Shown here piece after piece: positions 23,651 to 34,200 of a stretch of 64,000 nucleotides of DNA; the stretch's first letter is position 1, and the number at the start of each line of letters is the position of its first letter. The notes under the pieces are model-generated. The model was not told the DNA's origin and did no database searches. It was given only the letters and a program-made list of their open reading frames with translations. The position numbers were made by a program, and so were the translations under genes. Where the stretch lies: contig CM060075.1 of assembly GCA_030533445.1 (NCBI GenBank), positions 40,265,719-40,329,718 on the forward strand, read 5' to 3'. The stretch is from Cyprinodon diabolis. Its lineage: Eukaryota; Chordata; Actinopteri; Cyprinodontiformes; Cyprinodontidae.

Positions 23651-24382
23651 GCTCTGTTCGAAAACCTGGGACGAGTCCTTAGAAGGCCAGATTCGAAGTA
23701 CGATTACGTCATAGTGCGGCGCTGAGGTCTGGTCGGATTCCAAGAGTCCTCGTTATGCGGCCTTAAAATGCGTCCTTCTTTTAGCCCGATTTGAAGGACG
23801 GGTGTCGATGTATCCTCGCTATCCTTGGTTTACCCAGGATTCATTGCGAGACCAAGCAAGCCGTGATCAGAAGAAAGGTTACGTGGCGCCGAACAGTGGT
23901 GAAAATTGGAAGTTCAGTTTAATATAATCCAGTCTGTGAATAGTTCCGTCTGAAATGAATGAAAATAGTTGTTTTAATGGTTATTGAGTCAGATATGTGG
24001 CGGTAATGTTTGATTTATCTAAAGGTTTTTATCTGTTACTGTGTAAATGGGATTGGCTGTAATTTAAGGACAGATTCTAATATATATACAGGGTGGGGGG
24101 GGGGCTATAAATCTGATAGGATTTTTATCTTTTTATTGCTGTTTTGCACAATAGGCTTAACTAAGATTTTTTTCTTGTTTAATATTAGAGATTTTGCAGA
24201 TATGTTTTTAATACATACATTGTTTAGATTTACTCATATCTTTCTACCCCTTTTATAGAAAAGAATAGAAAATCCCTTTATTGTCCCACAATGGGCAAAT
24301 TTACAGCAGCAGAAAGATTATTGAAAATGGTCCCACAAATGTGGACCTTAGAAAAATGTATAAGCATAACATAATAGGGAAG

Positions 24383-24385
<3 letters not shown>

Positions 24386-24413
<28 letters not shown>
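24386..24413 (+). repeat. Poly(A) run
   Basis: A run of about 28 A inside copy b; length is likely unstable. Copy c has a T/G-rich run in the opposite orientation at this site. Confidence 0.9.
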
Positions 24414-24416
<3 letters not shown>

Positions 24417-24600
24417 AATTCTGTAAAGTGTTTTAACAATATAAAACTGGAGAATAAATAACCAATATGCAGCTATGGACATTTTTACAATGATGGATAT
24501 TTGAAAATTACAATGATGGATATTTGAAAATAGCAGCAACATCAGAGATGTGCAGAATGACAGCAGCAGGTTATTTAACTGACTAAGGTTTCTATCTTTA

Positions 24601-26192
24601 CAGGTGCTGGTCATAAAATTAGAATATCATGAAAAAGTAGATTGATTTCAGTAATTCCATTTAAAAAGTGAAACTTGTATATTATATTCATACATTACAT
24701 ACAAACTCATATATTTCAGATGTTTATTTTGTTTAATTTTGATGATTACAAATGACAACAAATGAAAATCTCAAATTCATCATATCAGAAAATTAGAATA
24801 TTACTGAAGACCAATAAAAACAAAGGATTTATAGAAATGTTGGCCAACTGAAAAGTATGAACATGAAAAGTATGAGCATGTACAGCACTCAGTATTTAGT
24901 TGGGCCTCCTTTGGCCTGTATTACTGCAGCAATGCGGCGTGGCATGGAGTCGATCAGTCTGTGGCACTGCTCAGGTGTTATGATAGCCCAGGTTGCTCTA
25001 ATAGTGGCTTTTAGCTCTTCTGAATTGTTGGGTCTGGTGTATTGCATCTTCTTCTTCACAATACCCCATAGATTTTCTATGGGGTTAAGGTCAGGAGAGT
25101 TTGCTGGCCAATTAAGAACAGGGATACCATGGTCCTTCAACCAGGTACTGGTAGCTTTGGCACTGTGTGCAGGTGCCAAGTCCTGTTGGAAAATGAAATC
25201 TGCATCTCCAAAAAGTTGGTCAGCTGCAGGAAGCATGAAGTGCTCTAAAACTTCCTGGTATGTGGCTGCGTTGACCCTGGACCTCAGAAAACACAATGGA
25301 CCAACACCAGCAGATGACATGGCACCCCAAACCATCACTGACTGTGGAAACTTTACACTGGACTTCAAGCAACGTGGATGAAGTGCCTCTCTTCTTTTCC
25401 TCCAGACTCTGGGACCTTGATTTCCAAAGGAAATGCAAAATTTACTTTTATCAGAGAACATGACTTTGGACCTGTTTCTCTTTAGCCCAGGCAAGACGCT
25501 TCTGACGCTGTCTGTGGTTCAAGAGTGGCTTGACACAAGGAATGCGACAGCAGAAACCCATGTCTTTCATACGTCTGTGTGTGGTGGTTCTTGAAGCACT
25601 CACTCCAGCTGCAGTCCACTCTTTGTGAATCTCCCCCACATTTTTGAATGGCTTTTGTTTCACAATCCTCTCCAGGGTGCGGTTATCTCTCTTGCTTGTA
25701 CACTTTTTTCGACCACATCTTTTCCTTCCCTTCGCCTCTCTATTAATGTGCTTGGACACTGAGCTCTGTGAACAGCCAGCCTCTTTAGCGATGACCTTTT
25801 GTGTCTTGCCCTCCTTGTGCAAGGTGTCGATGGTCGTCTTTTGGACAACTGTCAAGTCAGCAGTCTTCCCCATGATTGTGTAGCCTATAGAACTAGACTG
25901 AAAGACCATTTAAAGGCTTTTGCAGGTGGTTTGAGTTAATTAGCTGATTAGAGTGTGGCACCAGGGGCCATCAATTTTGAACCTTTTCACAATATTCTAA
26001 TTTTCTGATATGATGAATTTGAGATTTTCATTTGTTGTCATTTGTAATCATCAAAATTAAACAAAATAAACATCTGAAATATATGAGTTTGTATGTAATG
26101 TATGAATATAATATACAAGTTTCACTTTTTAAATGGAATTACTGAAATCAATCTACTTTTTCATGATATTCTAATTTTATGACCAGCACCTG
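24601..26192 (-). mobile_element. Tc1/mariner element, 1,592 bp
   Basis: Inverted repeats of roughly 200 bp start CAGGTGCTGGTCATAAAATT at both ends and are flanked by TA (24,599-24,600 and 26,193-26,194). Copy c provides the empty site ('tctatcattacatttg'). It is almost the same as the 55,516-57,125 element; the 18-bp length difference is accounted for by a 20-bp deletion here and two single-base deletions there. Confidence 0.92.
24889..25873 (-). pseudogene. Tc1 transposase, broken by a 20-bp deletion
   Basis: A DD34E transposase that would cut and paste the element at TA sites. The ATG at 25,873 opens MGKTADLTVVQ and an HTH-bearing N-terminal half; the second half carries MFSDKSK (first Asp), FQQDLAPAH (second Asp) and NPIENLWG (Glu, 34 residues after the second Asp). 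Compared with the copy at 55.8 kb, 20 bp are missing just before the first catalytic Asp (near 25,470), shifting the frame between LAWAKEKQ and SKVMFSD. All catalytic residues survive, but no single frame covers them. Confidence 0.9.
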
Positions 26193-26407
26193 TACATTTG
26201 ATTTGATTAGTTCCTGCTCCCGGTGGTTGGAACATTTATTCCACTCTGGATTCTCATCAGTCTTTGTTCACTTTACAATAAAAAAGAAATAAATAAACAA
26301 ACAGTTTTGGAAACTTCGGTTTTCATTCTTTTCCTGCTTTGTGTGTCAACTTTCGCGGTTGCTAAGCAACAGACCGTACGGCGATAAAACCCGCTGAAGG
26401 GTAGACT

Positions 26408-27002
26408 TGGGGCGTTTCTCAATATGCGTTCTTGAGCGTTCTCGTGTGCTCGTGTACTCGTGACACGTCATCAGCCTCAGCCCGAGTACCGTTCCAATTC
26501 TCGAGAACGCCAGATCGAGAACGTGTTCTCACCCCGCCCTCTTTATCGAGCATGCATCAGAGCAGACTTGTGCGTTCTTCAGACTGACCGCTTCCCCAGA
26601 ATGCCCCGCGGCCGCAGCTTGATTCGAGACAGCGCTCACAGTGTTAAGTTAAACATTCCCTTTTCTGCTGCTGTTGTTCTTCAAAAGTACGTTTTGAAAT
26701 CGTTTGAGGCGATAACATTATACATTGAAGCCTCCCTGTGTGGCCTGTTTACAGAGTTAGTGCGAAATAAAAAAAAAAAGTCCGACGTTGAGCGGACCAG
26801 AGTGACCAGCAGACCTCCGAGGATAACCGCAGCCAAGGCTAAATTTACCCCGTCTGTAGTGCACTTCTCTGGGTCTAGTTATGTGTGAACTACCGCTCGT
26901 TCTGATGGTGGTTTTTTACGGTTCGGTAATTTTTTTTAATGTTTTTTAAGCTTTAGAAATTAAAAATATTGTTTTCAAAATGTTTTGTGTAGGGAATAAA
27001 TA
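26408..27002 (+). mobile_element. Truncated DNA-transposon end, GGGGCGTTTCTC terminus
   Basis: It begins GGGGCGTTTCTCAATATGCG with repeated 'cgttct(t/c)g' and 'ctcgtg' blocks, the look of a DNA-transposon terminus common in fish. A 142-codon open frame (26,460-26,888) resembles nothing I know. It ends where a Tc1 inserts at TA (27,001-27,002). Superfamily not assigned. Confidence 0.45.
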
Positions 27003-28091
27003 CAGTGGGGTAAAAAAGTATTTAGTCAGCCACCAATAGTGCAAGTTCTCCCACTTAAAAAGATGAGAGAGGCCGGTAATTTTCATAATAGATGTACCTC
27101 AACTATGAGAGACAAAAATGAGAAAAAAAAAATCCAGAAAATCACATTGTCTGATTTTTAAAGAATTTATTTGCAAAATATGGTGGAAAATAAGTATTTG
27201 GTCAGTTACAAACAAGCAAGATTTCTGGCTCTCACAGACCTTTAACTTCTTCTGTAAGAGGCTCCTCTTTCCTCCACTCGTTACCTTCATTAATGGCACC
27301 TGTTTGAACCCGTTATCAGTATAAAAGACACCTGTCCACAACCTCAAACAGTCACACTCTAAACTCCACCATGGCCAAAACTAGAGAGCTGTCAAAGGAC
27401 ACCCGAAACAAAATTATAGACCTGCACCAGGCTGGGAAGTCTGAATCTGCAATAGGTAAACAGCTTGGTGTGAAGAAATCAACTGTGGGATCAATTATTA
27501 GAAAATGGAAAACATACAAGACCACTGATAATCTTCCTCGATCTGGGGCTCCACGCAAGATCTCACCCCGTGGGGTCAAAATGATCACAAGAACGGTGAG
27601 TAAAAATCCCAGAACCACACGGGGGGACCTAGTGAATGACCTGCAGAGAGCTGGGACCAAAGTAACAAAGGCTACCATCAGTAACACACTACGCTGCCAG
27701 GGACTCAAATCCTGCAGTGCCAGACGTGTCCCCCTGCTTAAGCCAGTACATGTCAAGGCCCGTCTCAAGTTTGCTAGAGAGCATTTGGATGATCCAGACG
27801 ATGACTGGGAGAATATCATATGGTCAGATGAAACCAAAATAGAACTTTTTGGTAAAAACTCTACTTGTCGTGTTTGGAGGAGAGAGAATGCTGAGTTGCA
27901 TCCAAAGAACACCATACCTACAGTGAAGCATGGGGGTGGAAACATCATGCTTTGGGGCTGTTTTTCTGCTAAGGGACCAGGACGACTGACCCGTGTGAAG
28001 GAAAGAATGAATGGGGCCATGTATCGTCACATTTTGAGTGAAAACCTCCTTCCATCAGCAAAGGCATTGAAGATGAAACGTGGCTGGATCT
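27003..28091 (+). mobile_element. Second Tc1-family element, 3' truncated
   Basis: The 5' end CAGTGGGGTAAAAAAGTATT follows a TA. It belongs to a different Tc1 lineage from the CAGGTGCTGG elements. Homology stops at about 28,091 inside the transposase, at the start of the block shared with 47,038; both sides have TTTTTCACATCTTTCT there, so the junction may be a microhomology deletion. Confidence 0.85.
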
Positions 28092-28195
28092 TTTTCACAT
28101 CTTTCTTTCTCACTTCTCCAATGGTCGTCCAAATATGCCACTATCTCAGGGCTGTATCGATATGCTTCATTAAACTACATCTTCTTTCACAATAA
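27371..28195 (+). pseudogene. Tc1 transposase fragment fused to flanking DNA
   Basis: The ATG at 27,371 opens [20 protein letters not shown]. The N-terminal paired-like HTH region ([20 protein letters not shown]), the linker and the first catalytic Asp ([13 protein letters not shown]) are intact in one frame for about 238 residues. After MKRGWIF the frame runs into unrelated host sequence and ends at 28,195. The second Asp and the Glu are absent, so it cannot catalyse transposition. The DNA-binding half is intact, so a protein from it could at most bind element ends. Confidence 0.88.
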
Positions 28196-28759
28196 GCAGT
28201 GAATAATTCAAATGTACATTAGCACAAATTTCCACAAAACTGTGAGATCTGCTTTGTCTCCTCATATCTGCTGCCACCTTTTCTGAGGATGTGCTGATTG
28301 ACTTTTGATTAGGTTTTTGCTCCACCGTGTACTTGAATTTTGAAGAAAAAAAAGCCCCATGGAGAATCGAGCTACATGGTCTCCTTCCAGTGGGATTATT
28401 TATTTATTCATCTGTAGCTCTTTGATGTGCTGAATAAGAACATTGTTGAATTTTTTTAAGGCACACTGAAGTTCTATTGAATATATTCATCCAAATCCAA
28501 CTCTTAAATGTATTAATCTTTATTATAAAACTGATTTTATAGGAACATATAAAACTTATAAAAGCGCCAAAAAGAAGTATGCTAATGATTAATCTATTTC
28601 CTTTCCGTTTTAATTATTACTATGCTATATTTAACAAGGCAAACAAAAACTGTGCTCAGTTTCTCCATATTATATAACGGAATTCAGTAGGGGTGACAGT
28701 TGTTTCTCATATTTTCATTGGGTTTTTTTCAGATTGTAAAATGAATAATACATGAATTC

Positions 28760-29453
28760 TGTTGGGATCTGGAGCTGTTCCAACTTTCTCCAGCAGAGTG
28801 CGCCGTGGATCCTCCTGAACTGAGCCTCCAACACACCTGAGGCGCATCTCGTCATCAGAGGATCCTCTCCTTTATAACCTGCCTTCAGACCTTGCCTCAA
28901 CGCCGCAGTGTTGATCCAGTTTGGTTAGCACCTGAGCCTAGTAAACACCTGAGAATCCTGTTATCTCTGTTGAGATAAGATTCTAATTCCTCCTTGTCTC
29001 TGCTTCACAGGAATCCTGTTTACCTTGGAAGCTCTGGATGAGCTTAACCTGCCAAGCCTGCCCTCTGAGCCAAACCTGAAGACTCTTCTCTGGATTCCCC
29101 TGCAGCTCTTGGCTAAGAGCTGGAAACCCAAACCAAGGTCTGCCCTCAAGTCAGAAGTAAGACGCTGAAGCGGTTATTGGACTCTGCTGAACTAAACAGT
29201 CTCTGGACCCAACAGTTCCTCTCAAGTATAACCCGGACTCCTCAAGGTATTCTTCAGAAACTCTCAAACTCAAACTCTTCAGGCCCAGAGCTAACTGAAC
29301 TGTCATCCTTACAGACTCCAGTGAACCAGCCCCCCGGCCTGAACCTGTTCCAGTTTTATATTCCATGTGCTTGTGCTCAAATAAACTTTGTCAAACTTTT
29401 CATCAGACTCCGTTGTGTTCTGCATATTGGGCTTTTCTGAACCCATCATGACA
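28760..29453 (+). mobile_element. Solo LTR, 694 bp, unit A only
   Basis: TGTTGGGATCTGG ... CATCATGACA with the exact 5-bp duplication AATTC (28,755-28,759 and 29,454-29,458). A polyadenylation signal (AATAAA, near 29,381) precedes the 3' end. Unit B has the empty site near 47,822. Same family as 62,985-63,714 and, reversed, 41,106-41,829. Confidence 0.85.
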
Positions 29454-29458
29454 AATTC

Positions 29459-30044
29459 AAAATGATAATGAAAAAAATGATTTGTCTAATCTAATTTAAA
29501 GTTTATGTTGGATTATATTTTATTCGCTGCATAGATTTTATTGCGCGCCAAGAACGTGCAAGCAGTGCGCAGTTGCACAAGCGCGCAGCTTTGCAGGAAC
29601 ATTGGCGCTCACACTGTTAGTCAATAGATGGGGACTATAATCAGGTCAGCCATTGTCTGGGGTTCCCCAGTGAGCTCGGGCCCTATAGGCAGTTGCTTGC
29701 TTTGCTTGCCTTGTTGCAACGGGCCTGAATGTTATGAATAAGGCTGAGAAAGAGTCTGGCTTGTTATGACAAGGATTTTTTTTTTACGGCAAACAATCCC
29801 AAATAGGATAAAAAAAATCTCCTCTCTCTCAGACACAGTTTATCCAGTTTAGCTGTGAGTCCTGACTGAATAAATTTAGAAAGTAAATAAAATATTAAGG
29901 AGAGATTCTAAATTGATTTTTTCCCATTTCAGACCAAGAATACATGCCAATTTCTTAAATATCATATGTAGCTTAGATTTCACAGTCATCATGAGCAATG
30001 AAAACGTTGTATTTGGTGTAAGATGGTGGGATCTAGCAGTGCTC
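29459..30044 (+). other. Duplicated non-coding block of unit A
   Basis: Matches about 47,822-48,408 and, in its last 75 bp, unit C from 61,179. No gene was recognised. Blocks such as 'tcaatagatggggactata' are conserved with B. Confidence 0.6.
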
Positions 30045-30604
30045 TGTTGTGATTTTATGTTAAATTCTCTTCCTAGCCAGCTGGGAATTTATATTTCTGA
30101 AACTTTAAGATGTTTATTGCCCTCTCCGGTAGGGGTGGTAAAATATCTTATTTAATCAGATATTATTTCAGCTATTATATATTGTTTATGACACACAGTC
30201 CTAACTGTGTGTTAGAACAATAAATGAAAGAGTGATTAGTGCACTAATCATGGTCAAACAGTTAATGCTGCACATACATGGAATAAATTCACCACAACTT
30301 CTGTTCAAAATATAAGAGTTTATTAACAAATATTAACAATCATTCAGGTCCAAGTCAAACATATTTCAATTTACACTCTCAACTAAGACTAGTAAAACTC
30401 AACTAAACTAAACTACTATGTACAAAGAGGAAGGGGAAAACGAGGAAGGGGGAAACGGTTGAGAAACATATTACAGTTTAAGATGGATTTTGTGTTTGAA
30501 ACCAAAGTTTATCTAGAAGAATTTGGGATATGATCAAATTAGCTTTTCACTAATTAATAATTGGAATGTTTTCAGACCAATTCACAATGCAAATCGATGA
30601 GGTG

Positions 30605-30638
30605 AATAAAACATTATTTGGCCAAATAATGTTTTATT
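30605..30638. repeat. Perfect 34-bp palindrome
   Basis: It is centred on ATTTGGCCAAAT, with 17 bp on each side and no spacer. It lies inside the 1.9-kb insertion. Confidence 0.9.
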
Positions 30639-31163
30639 TAATGATTTGCTTAATCAAGAACCAATAACCTTTAGTTAAATGATTCTTTACCCTCTTTGAA
30701 ATAGCTAGCAGCGAATAGACATCAGGCTTCCACTAAATGACTCTTGGTCATACTTGGTAATGGAAATGTAATGACCATTTGAGGAACACATGAACACTAA
30801 TGTTATATCAGTGTTTAACCTTAGTGAATAAAGCTTGTCCAACCTTCAGCAACAGGTCAACACGCATTCCTGTAGCATAGCGTAGCATGCAGTCTGTTCT
30901 TTAGCATCAATTAGCGTAGTCTTTACTCAGCAGTAAACACGCGATATGATTAGCATCATTAAAAGACATATTGTTTGTTCTGTCCCTAATCATGCCAGAC
31001 CTGCAAACCTTTTTCCCTGTCCATTTGGAAAGCTTGAGTTTCATCCATTTGCAGCTCTGAAGTAAGGGCACAGCAGGAGTTCTTTGTCTCAATCGTTCAT
31101 CAGGCAGTCCTTCTCTCATCCAGTCTGGCTCTATAAGTTCTGAAACTCAAGAGAAATTCAGTG

Positions 31164-31524
31164 TATTCTCATTATGAGTTCGTATGAAATCGTACGAAAA
31201 GTTATGCACCATAATTTCGTACGTTTTGGACGTTTTTTTCGTCGTATGCGCATGCGCATCTGATGCACCATTCACGAATATAGAATATAAATTACAATTA
31301 GCCCTAACCCTAAGATATAAAACAGCAAGCAACGTAGTTAGAGACATGAATAAGTGATGAGTGCACTGTTTTTCCCAGTTTTACGTCCGTCCGCGGATCT
31401 GCTTTTTTTTTCTGTCTGCCAGCGCATGCGCACTGATGTGATTTTTTGAGGAAAAACGTCCAAAACGTACGAAATAGTGTGCATAACTTTTCGTACGATT
31501 TCACACGAACTGATAATGAGAATA
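31164..31524. mobile_element. MITE with long inverted arms, 361 bp
   Basis: It starts TATTCTCATTAT and ends ATAATGAGAATA. Arms of about 75 bp share 'gaaatcgtacgaaaagttat' and 'tttcgtacgttttggacg' with few mismatches, and CGCATGCGC-type palindromes follow in both. The centre is non-coding. Confidence 0.8.
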
Positions 31525-31948
31525 TGTTGAGAAATTTGTTGCAAAAGGTCTGTTGTGCAGCAGTTTGGTTCTGAAAGGTTCTGACTTATCCTTGATGGTT
31601 CTGGAGATCTGGTTCCCATCTCCGCATCTCCACTGCGGACCCCAGCTTCATGGGCAAGGGGGAGGAGGCAAGGAGAGCCAGAGCCAAAGGGTGAGGAGGC
31701 AAAAGAGGCAACAAAAAGGCAAAAAGAGGGAGAATCCTGTGTGCTCTTTGGTTTTGTCTGTCTTCACAGAGAGGGGGGTAGGTTTTCACACCTCTGGTGG
31801 CTTGCATGTGACTTGCCTGTGGAGGCCTTGCCTGAAACGGGGGTTGTTGCAGAGATTCCACAGCTAATTCCACTACACCATATCAAGGTGAAATATGGAC
31901 ACTGGTTCCCAATGTCCAAAAAGTATGATCATGGCTTATGGCATAACA

Positions 31949-32383
31949 GCTCTGATCGCTCTTGTTGCTTAAATTCACATGCATTGTGATGTCTGAGCAG
32001 GTTTAGATTAAGATAATAAGGAGCAACTATAAGTATATATTTTGTCTACACAAAACTACCAAATCTCGAACTTGTCTCCATACAATTAGTCAAGGCCTGA
32101 CAAAACCAGACCATCACCACCTGAGATCAATCCCAAGACTGGGAAAATAACAGGTCGGAACTGTTCTAGAAACTAAAACCGGTCTCTGGACAAAGAGCGG
32201 CCTCTAGACCTCCATTACAGTCAAGGATCAAGATCATACATGATCATGAAAAGTTGACATTATACTTAGTACATTAATTCACTTTAAAAATAACCATTAG
32301 CAGCAGCCCATTTCTACTTGTACTGTAAGGATGAGCTCCTACTAAGATTCTATGCCTCAACATCCTCTATGATATACCGGCAC
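31949..32383 (+). other. Duplicated non-coding block of unit A
   Basis: Matches about 48,410-48,850 in B and 61,250-61,695 in C. No gene was recognised. The last 8 bases (ACCGGCAC) are the hAT target. Confidence 0.6.
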
Positions 32384-34146
32384 TAGAGACTGTCATTTTT
32401 TCGGGAATCCCATGGGTCACGGGATTCCCGTGGGATTCCCGTGGGATGGGAGTCAGTATTAGTAACGATCACGTGATTGGGACGGTACAGGATTAAACAT
32501 TAACGGGAGCAGACGGGAGCGGGAGCAAACCGATAATAACAACAAAAAAAAAAACTAGGATCAATGCCAAAAAATAAAATAAAATAGAAAGAAAAAAAAT
32601 CCAGTACTGGCGCGGCGCCGCCATTTTGTAGTTTTTTTCCTTTAAGCCTACACTATAATGCGAGTCAAAAAAACTACACGACCCAAAAACCAACAGTGAT
32701 TCCGCTCTGAGTTTTTCACCCGCGCTCATAAACAACAAGAATGGGGCTCTGTTCGAAATCCTCCAAGGACGCGGTCTACCTAGACTGGATCCTTTGAAGT
32801 CCGTGAAAATAAGGAGACCGGAAGAGTTTTGGCTGTGAATTCTACCAGGTCTACCCTTCAGCGGGTTTTATCGCCGTAAGGTCTGTTGCTTAGCAATCGC
32901 GAAAGTTGACACACAAAGCAGGAAAAGAATGAAAACCGAAGTTTCCAAAACTGTTTGTTTATTTATTTCTTTTTTATTGTAAAGTGAACAAAGACTGATG
33001 AGAATCCAGAGTGGAATAAATGTTCCAACCACCGGGAGCAGGAACAAATAAAATCAAATGTAATGATAGAAACCTTAGTCAGTTAAATAACCTGCTGCTG
33101 TCATTCTGCACATCTCTGATGTTGCTGCTATTTTCAAATATCCATCATTGTAAAAATGTCCATAGTTGTATATTGGCTATTTATTCTCCAGTTTTATATT
33201 GTTAAAACACTTTACAGAATTGTATTTTTTTTTTGTTTTGTTTTTTTAACTCTTCCCTATTATGTTATTCTTATACATTTTTCTAAGGTCCACATTTGTG
33301 TGACCATTTTCAATAATCTTTCTGCTGCTGTAAATTTGCCCATTGTGGGACAATAAAGGGATTTTCTATTCTATTCTATAAAAGGGGTAGAAATATATAA
33401 GTAAATCTAAACAATGTATGTATTAAAAACATATCTGCAAAATCTCTAATATTAAACAAGAAAAAAATCTTAGTTAAGCCTATTGTGCAAAACAGCAATA
33501 AAAAGATAAAAATCCTATCAGATTTATAGTCCCCACCCTGCAGATATATTAAATTAAATTACAGCCAAACCCATTTACGCAGTAACAGATAAAAACCTTT
33601 AGATAAAGCAAACATTACCGCCACATATCTGACTCAATAACCATTAAAACAACTATTTTCATTCATTTCAGACGGAACTATTCACAGACTGGATTATATT
33701 AAACTGAACTTCCAATTTTCACCACTGTTCGGCGCTACGTAACCTTTCCTCTGATCACGGCTTGCTTGGTCTCGCAATGAATCCTGGGTAAACCAAGGAT
33801 ACCGAGGATACATCGACACCCGTCCTTCAAATCGGGCTAAAAGAAGGACGCATTTTAAGGCCGCATAATGAGGAGTCTTGGAATCCGACCAGATCTCAGC
33901 GCCACACTATGACGTAATCGTACTTCGAATCTGGCCTTCTAAGGACTCGTCCTAGGTTTTCGAACATAGCATGGGAGTGGTGCGGGAGCGGGAGTCATTC
34001 TAAATGGGAGCGGGATGGGAGTGGGAGTAATTTCACCAGGAGTGGGACGGGACAGGATTTAGATTTCTTCTAAATCTTCTAAAATTCTTTTTTCTGTGGG
34101 AGTGGGACGGGACAGGAGTGAAAATCCACTCCCGTGTCAGTCTCTA
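32384..34146 (+). mobile_element. hAT element, 1,763 bp, unit A only
   Basis: The ends TAGAGACTG and CAGTCTCTA are perfect inverted 9-mers. ACCGGCAC is duplicated exactly (32,376-32,383 and 34,147-34,154). Units B (about 48,834) and C (about 61,686) have the uninterrupted ACCGGCACCAATATGTG. The arms have GGGATTCCCGT and GGGAGCGGGA repeats, and the centre holds a GCTCTGTTCG element. No transposase is present, so it was moved in trans. Confidence 0.92.
32745..33970 (+). mobile_element. GCTCTGTTCG element (copy c) nested in hAT
   Basis: It begins GGCTCTGTTCGAAATCCTCC and ends CCTAGGTTTTCGAACATAGC. ATGGG occurs at both borders (32,741-32,745 and 33,971-33,975), so a 5-bp duplication is possible. 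The body includes a LINE-type 'gggacaataaagggatt' tail. Confidence 0.75.
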
Positions 34147-34200
34147 ACCGGCACCAATATGTGTGAAAAATATTACTTTAAGTGTTGCAAAAAAGTAATA

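Larger units (their letters stand above)
23651..26407 (-). mobile_element. GCTCTGTTCG element (copy b), split by Tc1
   Basis: It starts GCTCTGTTCGAAAACCTGGG and follows copies a and c in reverse orientation. A Tc1 element splits it at 24,601-26,192. It stops abruptly after 'gctgaagggtagact' without its second terminus, where another element begins. Confidence 0.7.
30045..31948 (+). mobile_element. 1.9-kb LTR-like insertion, unit A only
   Basis: Units B (about 48,408) and C (about 61,250) read straight through 'agcagtgc(t/c)c' where A carries 1,904 extra bases. Ends TGTTGTGATT ... GGCATAACA are weakly inverted TG...CA, and GCTC is duplicated (30,041-30,044 and 31,949-31,952). This suggests a solo LTR or small retroelement. 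A MITE is nested at 31,164-31,524 and a palindrome at 30,605-30,638. No gag, pol or env coding was recognised. Confidence 0.6.

Noticed and set aside
24857..25381. 174-residue plus-strand frame (repeated at 56,345-56,869 minus)
   Set aside because: Exact antisense of the conserved half of the Tc1 transposase.
26460..26888. 142-residue frame
   Set aside because: Inside a truncated transposon end; arginine/proline-rich from local GC content; nothing recognised.
31553..31873. Overlapping 104- and 95-residue frames on both strands
   Set aside because: GC-rich part of the 1.9-kb insertion; open on both strands, typical of composition.
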